The notes below the pieces were generated by a model that was not told the origin of the DNA, searched no databases, and was given only the letters and a program-made list of their open reading frames with translations. From Pseudonocardia sp. DSM 110487 (GTDB lineage: Bacteria; Actinomycetota; Actinomycetes; Mycobacteriales; Pseudonocardiaceae), in the NCBI RefSeq assembly GCF_019468565.1, contig NZ_CP080521.1, positions 3,038,001-3,102,000 on the forward strand: a stretch of DNA of 64,000 bases, read 5' to 3'. Both the position numbers and the translations under genes were made by a program. Below, piece after piece: positions 17,438 to 25,274 of the stretch (positions are counted from its first letter, which is position 1; the number at the start of each line of letters is the position of its first letter).

Positions 17438-18415
17438 GTGGAAACCCAGACACTCGCGCTCGCCCGCGCGGGCGACGGCGCGGCATTCGGCGAGCTGGTC
17501 GAGCCCTACCGTCGCGAGCTCCAACTCCACTGCTACCGCATCCTCGGCTCCCTCCAGGACGCCCAGGACGTGCTCCAGGAGACCCTGCTCGCCGCGTGGC
17601 GCGGGCTCGAGGGTTTCCAGGAGCGCGCCTCGGTCCGCGCCTGGCTCTACCGCATCGCGACCAACCGCTGCCTCAACGCCCTGCGCGACCGCGGCCGCCG
17701 CCCAGCCGTCCGCCAACCGATGGCCGAGCCGCCGGAACCCACCCGGCGCGCTGAACCGATCTGGCTCCAGCCCTACCCCGACGCACTGCTCTCCGACCTC
17801 CCCACGACAGCGCCCGGCCCGGACGCCCGCTACGAGACCACGGAAACGGTGGGGCTGGCGTTCGTCGCGGCTCTGCAGCACCTGCCCCCGCGCCAGCGGG
17901 TGGTGCTCGTGCTCCGCGACGTCCTCGGGTTCACCCGGACCGAGGCGGCGGCCATGCTCGGCACGAGCGAGGCGGCGGTGAAGGCCGGCCTGCAGCGGGC
18001 ACGGGCGACGCTCGAGGCGAACCGTCCCACCCGGCCGGCCGCGCCGCGCTCCGCCCGCGAACTCGCGGTGGTGGGCCGGTTCGCCGGTGCACTCGAGAAC
18101 GGTGACATCGACGCCCTCGTCTCGCTGCTCACCGACGACGCATGGCTGACGATGCCGCCCGAGCCGTACGAGTACCAGGGCCCCGCCGCGATCGCCGGGT
18201 TCCTCCGTTTCCGGGCCTCGCTGCTCGGCGGCCGCCTGCGGCTCGTGCCCACCTGGGCCAACGGCCAGCCCGCGTTCGGGTGCTACCTCCCCGAGGAGGA
18301 CTACGGGCTGCTCGTGCTGGCGGTCGAGGGCAGCCTCGTCTCGGCCATGACCTGGTTCGGTGACCGCAGCCTGTTCCAGCACTTCGGCCTTCCGGTGGTG
18401 TACTCGCCTCCATGA
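17438..18415 (+). CDS. ECF sigma factor with C-terminal SnoaL/NTF2-like domain (SigG-like)
   Basis: 325 residues. Sigma region 2 is FGELVEPYRRELQLHCYRILGSLQDAQDVLQETLLAAWRGL (split across about 20-60) and region 4 is QHLPPRQRVVLVLRDVLGFTRTEAAAML (about 150-177). After residue 210 comes an NTF2-like fold (FAGALENGDIDALVSLLTDDAWLTMPPEP) that replaces an anti-sigma partner in this group. This matches the large-ECF type exemplified by mycobacterial SigG. The GTG at 17438 starts just before ETQTLALARAGDG; no good ribosome site is visible. Stop overlaps the next ATG by 4 bp. Confidence 0.88.
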   Translation: METQTLALARAGDGAAFGELVEPYRRELQLHCYRILGSLQDAQDVLQETLLAAWRGLEGFQERASVRAWLYRIATNRCLNALRDRGRRPAVRQPMAEPPEPTRRAEPIWLQPYPDALLSDLPTTAPGPDARYETTETVGLAFVAALQHLPPRQRVVLVLRDVLGFTRTEAAAMLGTSEAAVKAGLQRARATLEANRPTRPAAPRSARELAVVGRFAGALENGDIDALVSLLTDDAWLTMPPEPYEYQGPAAIAGFLRFRASLLGGRLRLVPTWANGQPAFGCYLPEEDYGLLVLAVEGSLVSAMTWFGDRSLFQHFGLPVVYSPP

Positions 18416-19071
18416 GCGAGGACCGGCTGGCCAGCCACCTGCGCTCGTGGCTCGGCCAGTGGCCCGGCACGGGTGTGGGGCTCACGGTCGTCGGCTCACC
18501 CGCCCGCGACGAGCCGGCGTGGGACGGCGGGCTGCACCGCGTCATCGGGGTCGCCGAGCAGGGGCGCGGGGTGCTCTCCGTGCCACCGCCGGTCGCGGAC
18601 GTCGTGACGGCGTGGCTAGACGCCGGTGGCGCTCGGACGCAGATCCCGGGCGTGGCGGGGCTGCCGGGGGCCTGGTTCGACGGGGTGTTCCGATGGACCG
18701 ACCGGCCCGCGTCGCTGCCGGACGCGGGGGAGTGGATCGCCGCCGACCACCCCTCGGTGCCGCTGTGGCTGCGCCGGTTCGGCGGCGATGTGCTGGTGGC
18801 CGTCGACGATGACACGGGCGAGCACCTCGCGGGCGTCGGGGTCAAAGAGCACGACATCCATGGCCGCGAGCTCGCCGTGGTCACGGCGGAGGCCGCGCGC
18901 GGGCGCGGGCTGGCCCGCAGGCTGGTGGCGCAGGCTGCCCGCCGCGTCCTCGACGAGGGCGCGGTGCCGACGTACGTGCACGCGCGGGGCAACGCCGGTT
19001 CGGCGAGCGTCGCGACGGCCGCCGGTTTCCCGGATCGCGGGTGGTCCTTCCTCGCCGTCGACCCCCAATAG
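18412..19071 (+). CDS. GNAT-type acetyltransferase
   Basis: 219 residues; the acetyl-CoA loop is in ELAVVTAEAARGRGLARRLVAQAARRVL (about 162-190) followed by HARGNAGSASVATAAGFPDRGW, a clear GNAT C-terminal half. The N-terminal 100 residues are divergent. It starts inside the stop of the sigma-factor gene (ATGA), so it is a member of that operon. Substrate unknown. Confidence 0.82.
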   Translation: MSEDRLASHLRSWLGQWPGTGVGLTVVGSPARDEPAWDGGLHRVIGVAEQGRGVLSVPPPVADVVTAWLDAGGARTQIPGVAGLPGAWFDGVFRWTDRPASLPDAGEWIAADHPSVPLWLRRFGGDVLVAVDDDTGEHLAGVGVKEHDIHGRELAVVTAEAARGRGLARRLVAQAARRVLDEGAVPTYVHARGNAGSASVATAAGFPDRGWSFLAVDPQ

Positions 19072-19129
19072 TGGCGATCTGGAGTAACCCCGCCGTCCGT
19101 TCAGCGCAGTGGCACGGCATCCTGCCCAC

Positions 19130-20056
19130 GTGGACATCGAGGTTCGGCCGCTCGAAGTGGCCGACGTGGACGCGGCGGACGACGTCTTCCGCGACGCGTT
19201 CTCCACCGTTCTCGGCGCGGGAATACACCGGGACACCGAGCTCGTGCGCACCCGGTTCCGGGCGCAGCACACGACTGCGCTCGCCGCGTTCGTGAACGGT
19301 GAGGTGGCCGGTTCGACGATCGTCACGCGCTGGGGCAGCGTCGCCTACTTCGGCCCGCTGTCGGTGACCCCGAAGCTGTGGGGCCACGGGATCGGCACCC
19401 GGCTCGTCGCAGCGGCCGTCGAGGTGCTCGACGGGTGGGGCGCGGGGCACCAGGGGCTCTTCACCTTCGCCCAGAGCCCGCAGCACCACGGCTTCTACCA
19501 GCGGTTCGGCTTCTGGCCACGGTTCCTCACGGCGATCATGTCCCGGCCGCTGACGGGCGCGGAGCCGGAGCTGGGTTGGCGCCTGTCGGCCGTGCCACCC
19601 GCCGACCGGGCGGCGCTCGTGGCGAGCTGCGCCACCGTCACCGACGCGATCCAGCCGGGTCTGGACGTGAGCGGCGAGATCGCATCCGTGCTCGACCAGG
19701 GCCTCGGCGACGTCGTGCTGATCGGCGAGCCGGACGCGCCACGCGGTTTCGCCGTGTGCCACGCCGGGGCCGGCACGGAGGCGGGCAGCGGGGTGGCGTA
19801 CGCCAAGTTCGCGGCGGTGCGTCCGGGGCCGGGCGAGGCGCAGGCCTTCGACTCCCTGGTGGCGGCCTGCCAGGGGTTCGCCGCGGACGCGGGGGCGGTG
19901 CGGCTCAGCCTCGGGGTGAACACCGCGCGCCACGAGGCCTACCGGCAGCTGCTCGCGGCCGGCTTCCGAACCGACAGCCCCGGAATCACGATGCACCGCC
20001 CCAACGAGCCGGGCTACGACCGGGAAGACGTGCGGCTGCTGGACGACTGGCGCTGA
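19130..20056 (+). CDS. GNAT N-acetyltransferase with a second C-terminal domain
   Basis: 308 residues from GTG at 19130; another in-frame GTG lies 21 bp upstream and cannot be excluded. The N-terminal GNAT domain has GPLSVTPKLWGHGIGTRLVAAAVEVL (about 78-103) and QHHGFYQRFGFWPRFLT. The second half (from about 160) appears to be a degenerate GNAT-like repeat ending NTARHEAYRQLLAAGFRTD, as in two-domain acetyltransferases. Substrate unknown. Confidence 0.82.
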   Translation: MDIEVRPLEVADVDAADDVFRDAFSTVLGAGIHRDTELVRTRFRAQHTTALAAFVNGEVAGSTIVTRWGSVAYFGPLSVTPKLWGHGIGTRLVAAAVEVLDGWGAGHQGLFTFAQSPQHHGFYQRFGFWPRFLTAIMSRPLTGAEPELGWRLSAVPPADRAALVASCATVTDAIQPGLDVSGEIASVLDQGLGDVVLIGEPDAPRGFAVCHAGAGTEAGSGVAYAKFAAVRPGPGEAQAFDSLVAACQGFAADAGAVRLSLGVNTARHEAYRQLLAAGFRTDSPGITMHRPNEPGYDREDVRLLDDWR

Positions 20057-20063
20057 TCCCGGG

Positions 20064-20882
20064 TCAGGCCGCGCGCAGTGCCGCCCGAGCCGCGGAGATC
20101 GCTTGCGCGGCGTAGCCGGCCCCGAACAGCACCACGTGCACGAGCAGCGGGAAGAGCTGGTGCAGTGGGACGCGGTCGCGCCATCCGGCCGCGAGCGGCG
20201 CGGCCTCGTCGTACGCGGCGAGCACGGTGTGCAGGTGCGGGCAGCCGAACAGGGCGAGCATCGCGAGGTCGCTCTCCCGGTGCCCGCCGTGCGCCGCCGG
20301 GTCGATGAGCACGGCACCCTCTGCCGACCACAGCACGTTCCCCGACCACAGGTCGCCGTGCAGCCGCGCCGGTGGTTCCTCGCGCCCCGCGAGCGCGGGC
20401 AGCCGATCGGCCACCGACTCGATGATCCACGCGGCATCGCCGGTGAGGCTGCCCGCGTCGCGGGCGGTGCGCAGGTAGGGCATGAGCCGGTCGGCCGCGT
20501 ACCACTCGGGCCAGCCATGGGCGGGCTCGTTGCGCATCGGGGCGGCGCCGATGCGGGCGTCCGCCGGACCGCCGGGTGGCGCGGCGCCGAACGCGGGCGC
20601 ACCGGCGGCGTGGGTCCGGGCGAGCGCGCGCCCCAGTTCCTCGGCCGCCCGAGCGCCGGGGGCGCCGCTCTCGACCAGCTCGGTGACCAGGCGCCCGCCG
20701 GTCACCTCGAGCACGGCGGGCACCGGCGCCCCGCCCGCCTCACCCAGCCAGCGCAGCCCCGCCGCCTCGGCCGCGATGGCCTGCCCGTCCCCGTCCTTGA
20801 CGACGACGGTCCGCCCGTCGGCGAGCCCGACCCGCGCGGCCCCACCCCCGAGCGGCACCCGCTCGAGCACGGGGACGCCCAT
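20064..20882 (-). CDS. Fructosamine kinase family protein
   Basis: 272 residues from the ATG at 20882. APH-like kinase fold: RLHGDLWSGNVLWS carries the catalytic Asp and Asn, and VLIDPAAHGGHRESDLAMLALFG the DxD metal site with the HxxxREsDLA signature that separates fructosamine kinases from other aminoglycoside-kinase-like proteins. It phosphorylates ketoamines on glycated proteins or small molecules. The start overlaps the stop of the phosphatase gene (ATGA), a linkage often seen in bacteria and consistent with a protein-repair pair. Confidence 0.9.
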   Translation of the reverse strand: MGVPVLERVPLGGGAARVGLADGRTVVVKDGDGQAIAAEAAGLRWLGEAGGAPVPAVLEVTGGRLVTELVESGAPGARAAEELGRALARTHAAGAPAFGAAPPGGPADARIGAAPMRNEPAHGWPEWYAADRLMPYLRTARDAGSLTGDAAWIIESVADRLPALAGREEPPARLHGDLWSGNVLWSAEGAVLIDPAAHGGHRESDLAMLALFGCPHLHTVLAAYDEAAPLAAGWRDRVPLHQLFPLLVHVVLFGAGYAAQAISAARAALRAA

Positions 20883-21355
20883 CACCTGTTCTCGCGCACC
20901 CACTGGATCATCCCCGGCATCGCGGCCCTGATCATCTCCAACACGGTGGTGAAGCCCTCGTCGTCGCCGTAGTACGGGTCGGGCACCTCGGCGCCTTTCG
21001 GCGCGTCGGGGTCGAACGAGCGGAGCAGCCGCACCCGGTCCGGCTCGGGCACCAGCGACCGCAGCGCCCGCTCGTGCGAGCGGTCGAGCGCGATGATGAG
21101 GTCCGCTCCGAGCTGCTCCGCGTCCACCTGCCGTGCGACGTGCGCGAACTTGTAGCCGGCGGCCAGCAGCACGGCCTCCGCCCGCTCGTCGGCGGGCGAC
21201 CCGACGTGCCAGTTGCCCGTGCCCGCGCTCGACACGTGCACGGCATCGGTGAGACCCGCCCGCTCCACCTCGTGGACGAACACCTTCTCCGCGATCGGCG
21301 ACCGGCAGATGTTGCCGGTGCAGACGAACACGATGGACAAGCGGTGGTCGGTCAC
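20882..21355 (-). CDS. Low-molecular-weight protein tyrosine phosphatase (PtpA-like)
   Basis: 157 residues from GTG at 21355. The P-loop VCTGNICRSP gives the catalytic Cys and Arg, and DPYYGDDEGF the general-acid Asp. Length is standard. It is coupled to fructosamine kinase and divergent from the CobC-like gene across a region with long dyad symmetry. In mycobacteria its orthologue (Rv2234) lies in the same neighbourhood as CobC, Nif3, the zinc-ribbon protein and RNase HI. Confidence 0.94.
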   Translation of the reverse strand: MTDHRLSIVFVCTGNICRSPIAEKVFVHEVERAGLTDAVHVSSAGTGNWHVGSPADERAEAVLLAAGYKFAHVARQVDAEQLGADLIIALDRSHERALRSLVPEPDRVRLLRSFDPDAPKGAEVPDPYYGDDEGFTTVLEMIRAAMPGMIQWVRENR

Positions 21356-21386
21356 GCTTGCAGTCTCCCGGACGTGGTCCGCCACG

Positions 21387-21456
21387 ACTTCACACACCCA
21401 GCTCGCACCTCACACAAGGCCCGCCTCATGTGAAGTCCGCACGGGGTGTGTGAAGT
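21387..21456. promoter_or_regulatory. Divergent regulatory region with 13-bp perfect inverted repeat
   Basis: ACTTCACACACCC (21387-21399) and GGGTGTGTGAAGT (21444-21456) are exact complements 44 bp apart. Between them lie further copies of the core: CTCACACA at about 21409-21416 and ATGTGAAGT at about 21428-21436. Four related CTTCACACA/TGTGAAG units thus stand between two divergent promoters. A multimeric regulator or a cruciform are both possible. Confidence 0.55.
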
Positions 21457-21498
21457 GGCGGCGAAACCCGCTTTCGGCGCCGCCGTACCCTTCCCGCC

Positions 21499-22548
21499 AT
21501 GGATCTTGCGTCCTTGCGGCATCACGGGGACGTCGATGCCGGCCCGGGGTTGCTGGACTTCGCCGTCAACGTTCAGGGGAGTGGGCCGCCGCCGTGGTTG
21601 CGGGATCGGCTCGTCGTCGCGCTCGACGGGATCGGGCGTTACCCGGCCGCCTCCCATGACCTGCTGGCGCGGGAGGCGGTGGCGCGGCGGCACTCGCGCC
21701 GGCCGGAGGAGGTGCTCGTCCTCGCGGGGAGCGCAGAGGGGTTCGCGCTGCTCCCTGCGCTGCGGCCGCGACTGGCCGCCGTCGTGCACCCGGGGTTCAC
21801 CGAGCCTGAGGCGGCGCTGCGGGCCGCCGGGGTCGAGGTCGTCCACGTGCTCACCGACGAGGCCGACGGCCACCGGCTGCACCCCGACGCCGTACCCGCC
21901 GAGGCCGACCTCGTCGTGATCGGCAACCCGACCAACCCCACGGGCGTCCTGCACCCGGCCGCGGACGTCCGCGCGCTCGCCGCCCCGGAGCGCGTGCTGC
22001 TCGTCGACGAGGCGTTCGCCGACGCGATCCCTGGCGAGCCCGAGTCCCTCGCGGGCGCCGCCGACGTGCCAGGGCTGCTGGTCTTCCGCAGCCTCACGAA
22101 GACATGGGCGCTCGCAGGCCTGCGCGCCGGGTACGCGCTGGGCGATCCGGAGCTGCTCGCACGGCTGGCCGCGCCGCGCCCGCCCTGGCCCGTCTCGACG
22201 CTCGCGCTGGAGGCCGTGATCGGGTGCTCGATGCCGTCGGCGGTGGAGGAGTCCCGCAACGCGGCGGAGCGGCTGGCCGATGCGCGGGCCGAGCAGGCCG
22301 AGCGGCTGGCGGACGTCCCGGGCGTCACGGTGCTGCCCGGCACCGCGCCCTACCTGCTGCTGCGGCTGCCGGACGGGCAGGGCGAGCGGGTACGCGCGGC
22401 GCTGCGCGCGGCCGCGATCGCGGTCCGGCGCGGTGACACGTTCCCCGGGCTCGGGCCGGACCACATTCGGGTCGCCGTGCGTCCCGCGACCCAGGTCACG
22501 CGCCTGGTGACGGCGTTGACCGAGGCGCTCGCGGCGGTGGCGGCGTGA
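21499..22548 (+). CDS. cobC: CobC-like PLP-dependent aminotransferase (Rv2231c family)
   Basis: 349 residues, fold-type I aminotransferase. NPTNPTGVLHPA is the substrate/cofactor loop, LLVDEAFAD holds the PLP Asp, and FRSLTKTWALAGLRAGYALG holds the Schiff-base Lys. Close to histidinol-phosphate aminotransferase and threonine-phosphate decarboxylase (CobD/CobC); the cobalamin role is by family naming and not shown by neighbours here. It overlaps the Nif3 gene (GTGA). Confidence 0.88.
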   Translation: MDLASLRHHGDVDAGPGLLDFAVNVQGSGPPPWLRDRLVVALDGIGRYPAASHDLLAREAVARRHSRRPEEVLVLAGSAEGFALLPALRPRLAAVVHPGFTEPEAALRAAGVEVVHVLTDEADGHRLHPDAVPAEADLVVIGNPTNPTGVLHPAADVRALAAPERVLLVDEAFADAIPGEPESLAGAADVPGLLVFRSLTKTWALAGLRAGYALGDPELLARLAAPRPPWPVSTLALEAVIGCSMPSAVEESRNAAERLADARAEQAERLADVPGVTVLPGTAPYLLLRLPDGQGERVRAALRAAAIAVRRGDTFPGLGPDHIRVAVRPATQVTRLVTALTEALAAVAA

Positions 22549-23687
22549 CCGCGACCGTCGGCGACGTCATCGCCGCGCTGGAGGCCGCCTACCCGCCCGC
22601 GCTCGCGGCGGAGTGGGACGCCGTCGGGCTCGTCTGCGGCGATCCGGCCGAGCCGGTCGACTCCGTGCTCTTCGCGGTGGACCCGGTGCCGGAGACCGTC
22701 GACGAGGCGGTCGGCCGCCACCAGCTGCTGGTCACCCACCACCCGCTGCTGCTTCATGGCGTGCACGGGGTGGGTGCCGACACGCCCAAGGGCGCCCTGC
22801 TGCACCGGCTCATCCGGGGCGGCACCGCGCTCTTCACCGCGCACACCAACGCCGACTCGGCCGACCCCGGCGTGTCCGACGCGCTCGCCGCCGCGATCGG
22901 GCTGGACGTCAGCGGCCCGCTGGTCAGCGAGCCGTCCGAGCCGCTCGACAAGATCGTGACGTTCATCCCGACCGGGCCGGTGATCACCGCGGTGCACGAG
23001 GCGATGTCGGCGGCGGGCGCGGGCCGGATCGGCGACTACAGCCACTGCTCGTTCGCGACCGCCGGCACCGGCCAGTTCAAGCCGCTGGAAGGCGCGAACC
23101 CGGCGATCGGGACCGTCGGCAAGCTGGAGCGGGTGGCCGAGACGAAGCTGGAGATGGTGCTGCCCCGTGCGCGCCGGGAGGCGGTGGTCGCGGCGCTCCG
23201 GGCCACGCACCCCTACGAGGAGCCTGCGTTCGACGTGTTCGAGCTCGCCGACCTGGCGTCGTCGCGCGGCCTGGGCCGGATCGGCACGCTGCCCGGGCCC
23301 GAGCCGCTGTCGGCGTTCGCGGCGCGGGTGCGCGCGGCGCTTCCCGAGACGGCGTGGGGCGTGCGCGCGGCCGGTGACCCGGACCGGCCGATCCACTCGG
23401 TCGCGGTCTGCGGCGGCGCGGGCGACTCCGCGCTGGATGCGGCCACCCGCGCCGGCGTCGACGCCTACGTCACCGCGGACCTGCGCCACCACCCCGCGTC
23501 CGAGCACCTCCTCGCCGGCACGGTCGGCCGCGCGACCCCCGCGCTCGTGGACGTGGCGCACTGGGCGTCGGAGTGGCCATGGTGTGCGCAGGCGGCCGGC
23601 GTGGTGCACGCGGCGCTCGGGGACCGCATGGAGGTCACGGTGTCCACGCGCCGCACCGACCCGTGGAGCATCGGCGACGCCGGCTGA
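22545..23687 (+). CDS. Nif3-like dinuclear metal centre protein
   Basis: 380 residues, the long form of the family with a PII-like insert between two Nif3 halves. Metal ligands are recognisable in LLVTHHPLLLHG, FTAHTNADSAD and DVAHWASEW. The family is widespread, binds two metals and has GTP-cyclohydrolase-like relations, but its role is unsettled. In mycobacteria the next gene is the C4 zinc-ribbon coiled coil; here that gene is about 21.9 kb downstream, after the accessory region. Confidence 0.9.
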   Translation: MTATVGDVIAALEAAYPPALAAEWDAVGLVCGDPAEPVDSVLFAVDPVPETVDEAVGRHQLLVTHHPLLLHGVHGVGADTPKGALLHRLIRGGTALFTAHTNADSADPGVSDALAAAIGLDVSGPLVSEPSEPLDKIVTFIPTGPVITAVHEAMSAAGAGRIGDYSHCSFATAGTGQFKPLEGANPAIGTVGKLERVAETKLEMVLPRARREAVVAALRATHPYEEPAFDVFELADLASSRGLGRIGTLPGPEPLSAFAARVRAALPETAWGVRAAGDPDRPIHSVAVCGGAGDSALDAATRAGVDAYVTADLRHHPASEHLLAGTVGRATPALVDVAHWASEWPWCAQAAGVVHAALGDRMEVTVSTRRTDPWSIGDAG

Positions 23688-24139
23688 CGGCACCGGGGAG
23701 TTCATGACGGTGCTGCTCGTCGCCCGCGACCAGATCGGCACCCGCGCGGCGGCGAGAGTTCATCCGGCTCAGAACGGACGTGGAACGCCTGTTGCACGGT
23801 TCCGCGACCGGAGGCGTTGCAGCCATCAACTCCGAGAGACTGCCAAACGTGACGATCGGCGCGCCCCCTGGCACCGTGGAACCGGAGTAGGCTGGTATGG
23901 CACGGGACTTTCAGCTGCGGCCTCCGGATCTGCGTCGGAGTTCTGTGTCGGTAGATTCGATCATCCTCGGGACCGAGAAGGGGGAGCGCCGACAATCGTC
24001 GGCCCTCGATCGCCTCATCCGGTCCGTTGTGACGCGCCGTCATCGACCGCGCAACACCCGCGGCCGGTAGGCGGTGTCGACTTCGGACGGCGTCGGCGCC
24101 TCGTCCGATCCCGAGCTGCGCCAGGAAGGAACGGCAGCG
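23688..24139 (+). other. 452-bp junction region with a coding remnant
   Basis: No intact gene is convincing. From 23708 to the TAG at 23888-23890 one frame is open without a good start and its end reads like protein (REFIRLRTDVERLLHG, then SERLPNVTIGAPP). This may be the 3' end of a lost gene. The region is the left edge of the accessory DNA that separates Nif3 from its usual neighbour. No attachment site, tRNA or transposase was seen. Confidence 0.4.
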
Positions 24140-24316
24140 ATGATCACGTTTTTCGGGGCGATTATTTTCGCGACGGTCATCGCCATCGGCGCGCTCGACC
24201 GCAACAGCGGCCTGCGCCTCCTTCAGAAGTATGAATCACCGTGGCGTGCACATTCCCGACCTCCGCGACGTAATACGCCCAAGTCGGTACGGCGAGGTCG
24301 AGCCCGCGACTCCTGA
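24140..24316 (+). CDS. Small single-span membrane protein (58 aa)
   Basis: ATG preceded by AAGGAA at 10-15 bp. Residues about 2-18 (ITFFGAIIFATVIAIGA) form one membrane segment, followed by a basic tail (RPPRRNTPKSVRRGRARDS) that should stay in the cytoplasm. No family is recognised. A GTG at 24074 gives a longer N-terminus without membrane character. Confidence 0.45.
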   Translation: MITFFGAIIFATVIAIGALDRNSGLRLLQKYESPWRAHSRPPRRNTPKSVRRGRARDS

Positions 24317-24440
24317 GTGTTCTGTCCACAGCGCCCCGCAATCGAGCGGTCATCGCAGATACTGGCGGCCGACTCACATGCTTGCGTGTTGGCATGGACC
24401 GTCGTTGCCTTCGGCCTCCGATGGCCATGGATCAACTGTT

Positions 24441-24614
24441 CTAGGTCCTGCTCTTCACTACGCCGGCGACGGGGTGCAGGTCTCGCTCGAGAAGGGCGTA
24501 CGCCTCGGCGAGGTCGCGAATTCCTGCCGGGCTGTTTCCCACGTTCGGAGCTGACTTGATGATCGCCTTGAGGACGGCCTCGCGGGCTTGCTCGCTGAGA
24601 TTCTTGTCGACCAT
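24441..24614 (-). CDS. Small helical hypothetical protein (57 aa)
   Basis: Starts at ATG 24614 and reads as an amphipathic helical protein (NLSEQAREAVLKAIIKSAPN, then GIRDLAEAYALLERDLHP). Codon use is coding-like, in contrast to the longer frame that continues upstream. No clear ribosome site, no cysteines, no membrane span. Function unknown; a DNA- or protein-binding helix bundle is only a guess. Confidence 0.5.
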   Translation of the reverse strand: MVDKNLSEQAREAVLKAIIKSAPNVGNSPAGIRDLAEAYALLERDLHPVAGVVKSRT

Positions 24615-24747
24615 GAGGGCTGACGCTACTCGTCGGCGCAGGTCCGAGCACGATCGTGGAGATCGTCCGTGGACGTCGAGTGCCAAGATCGGTTCGCAGA
24701 GACGCCGGAGGGTCGCACTGAAGTCGAGTACCGGGGCCGAGCCGGGG

Positions 24748-25092
24748 TCAGTGAGCTGCCGGCTGGTGGAGGCCGAAGCGGACGCCTTGGTCGTCGCGAC
24801 ACGCGGTGAACCGGCCGAATCCCTCAGCTTCCGGGCCCGGGTCGTCGGCCTGACCACCGGCCTGGCGGACCCGGGCGATGGCGGCCTCGATGTCGGGTAC
24901 CGCGAAGTAGATCTCGATCCTGTGCTCGGGATCGTCGTCGTGGATCCCACCGCGGGCGCCCGGTGTCTCGATCCAGGACATGTCGCTATCAGGCCATGCG
25001 TGGAAGGCCCAGTCGAAGACGTGAGAATAGAAGGTGCGCGCACGTGTGGCGTCCGGGACGCCGATCTCGAAGAACGATGGTTCACCGGCCAT
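24748..25092 (-). CDS. VOC (glyoxalase/bleomycin-resistance) family protein
   Basis: 114 residues, one VOC module pair: FFEIGVPDATRARTFYSHVFDW at the N-terminus and IEIYFAVPDIEAAIARVRQAGG in the second half, ending FTACRDDQGVRFGLHQP. Ligands of the metal site are incomplete, so it may be a binding protein or a two-subunit enzyme. It lies between small hypothetical genes and an exporter operon. Confidence 0.85.
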   Translation of the reverse strand: MAGEPSFFEIGVPDATRARTFYSHVFDWAFHAWPDSDMSWIETPGARGGIHDDDPEHRIEIYFAVPDIEAAIARVRQAGGQADDPGPEAEGFGRFTACRDDQGVRFGLHQPAAH

Positions 25093-25274
25093 GGCTGATT
25101 CATCTCTGCTCGTGGTTTGTCTCCACGATGAACCTACGCGCGGGATGGCTGCGGCGTATTGGACGTTTGGGTCGCCACGATCGGCGTAACGACTGACCCG
25201 GGCCTGAGAGTCAGTAGGGGCCTGCGCGCCGCGGGCGGTGACCCAGTGGCTTGCTGGTCAGGACCCGCTTCGCA

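Noticed and set aside
20014..20505. Search for gvp or CRISPR features near the phosphatase region
   Set aside because: No repeat-spacer pattern or vesicle gene was seen; the repeats at 21.4 kb are dyads, not arrays.
24177..24428. Minus-strand frame across the small membrane gene
   Set aside because: Overlaps the better-supported plus-strand gene and has no motif or ribosome site.
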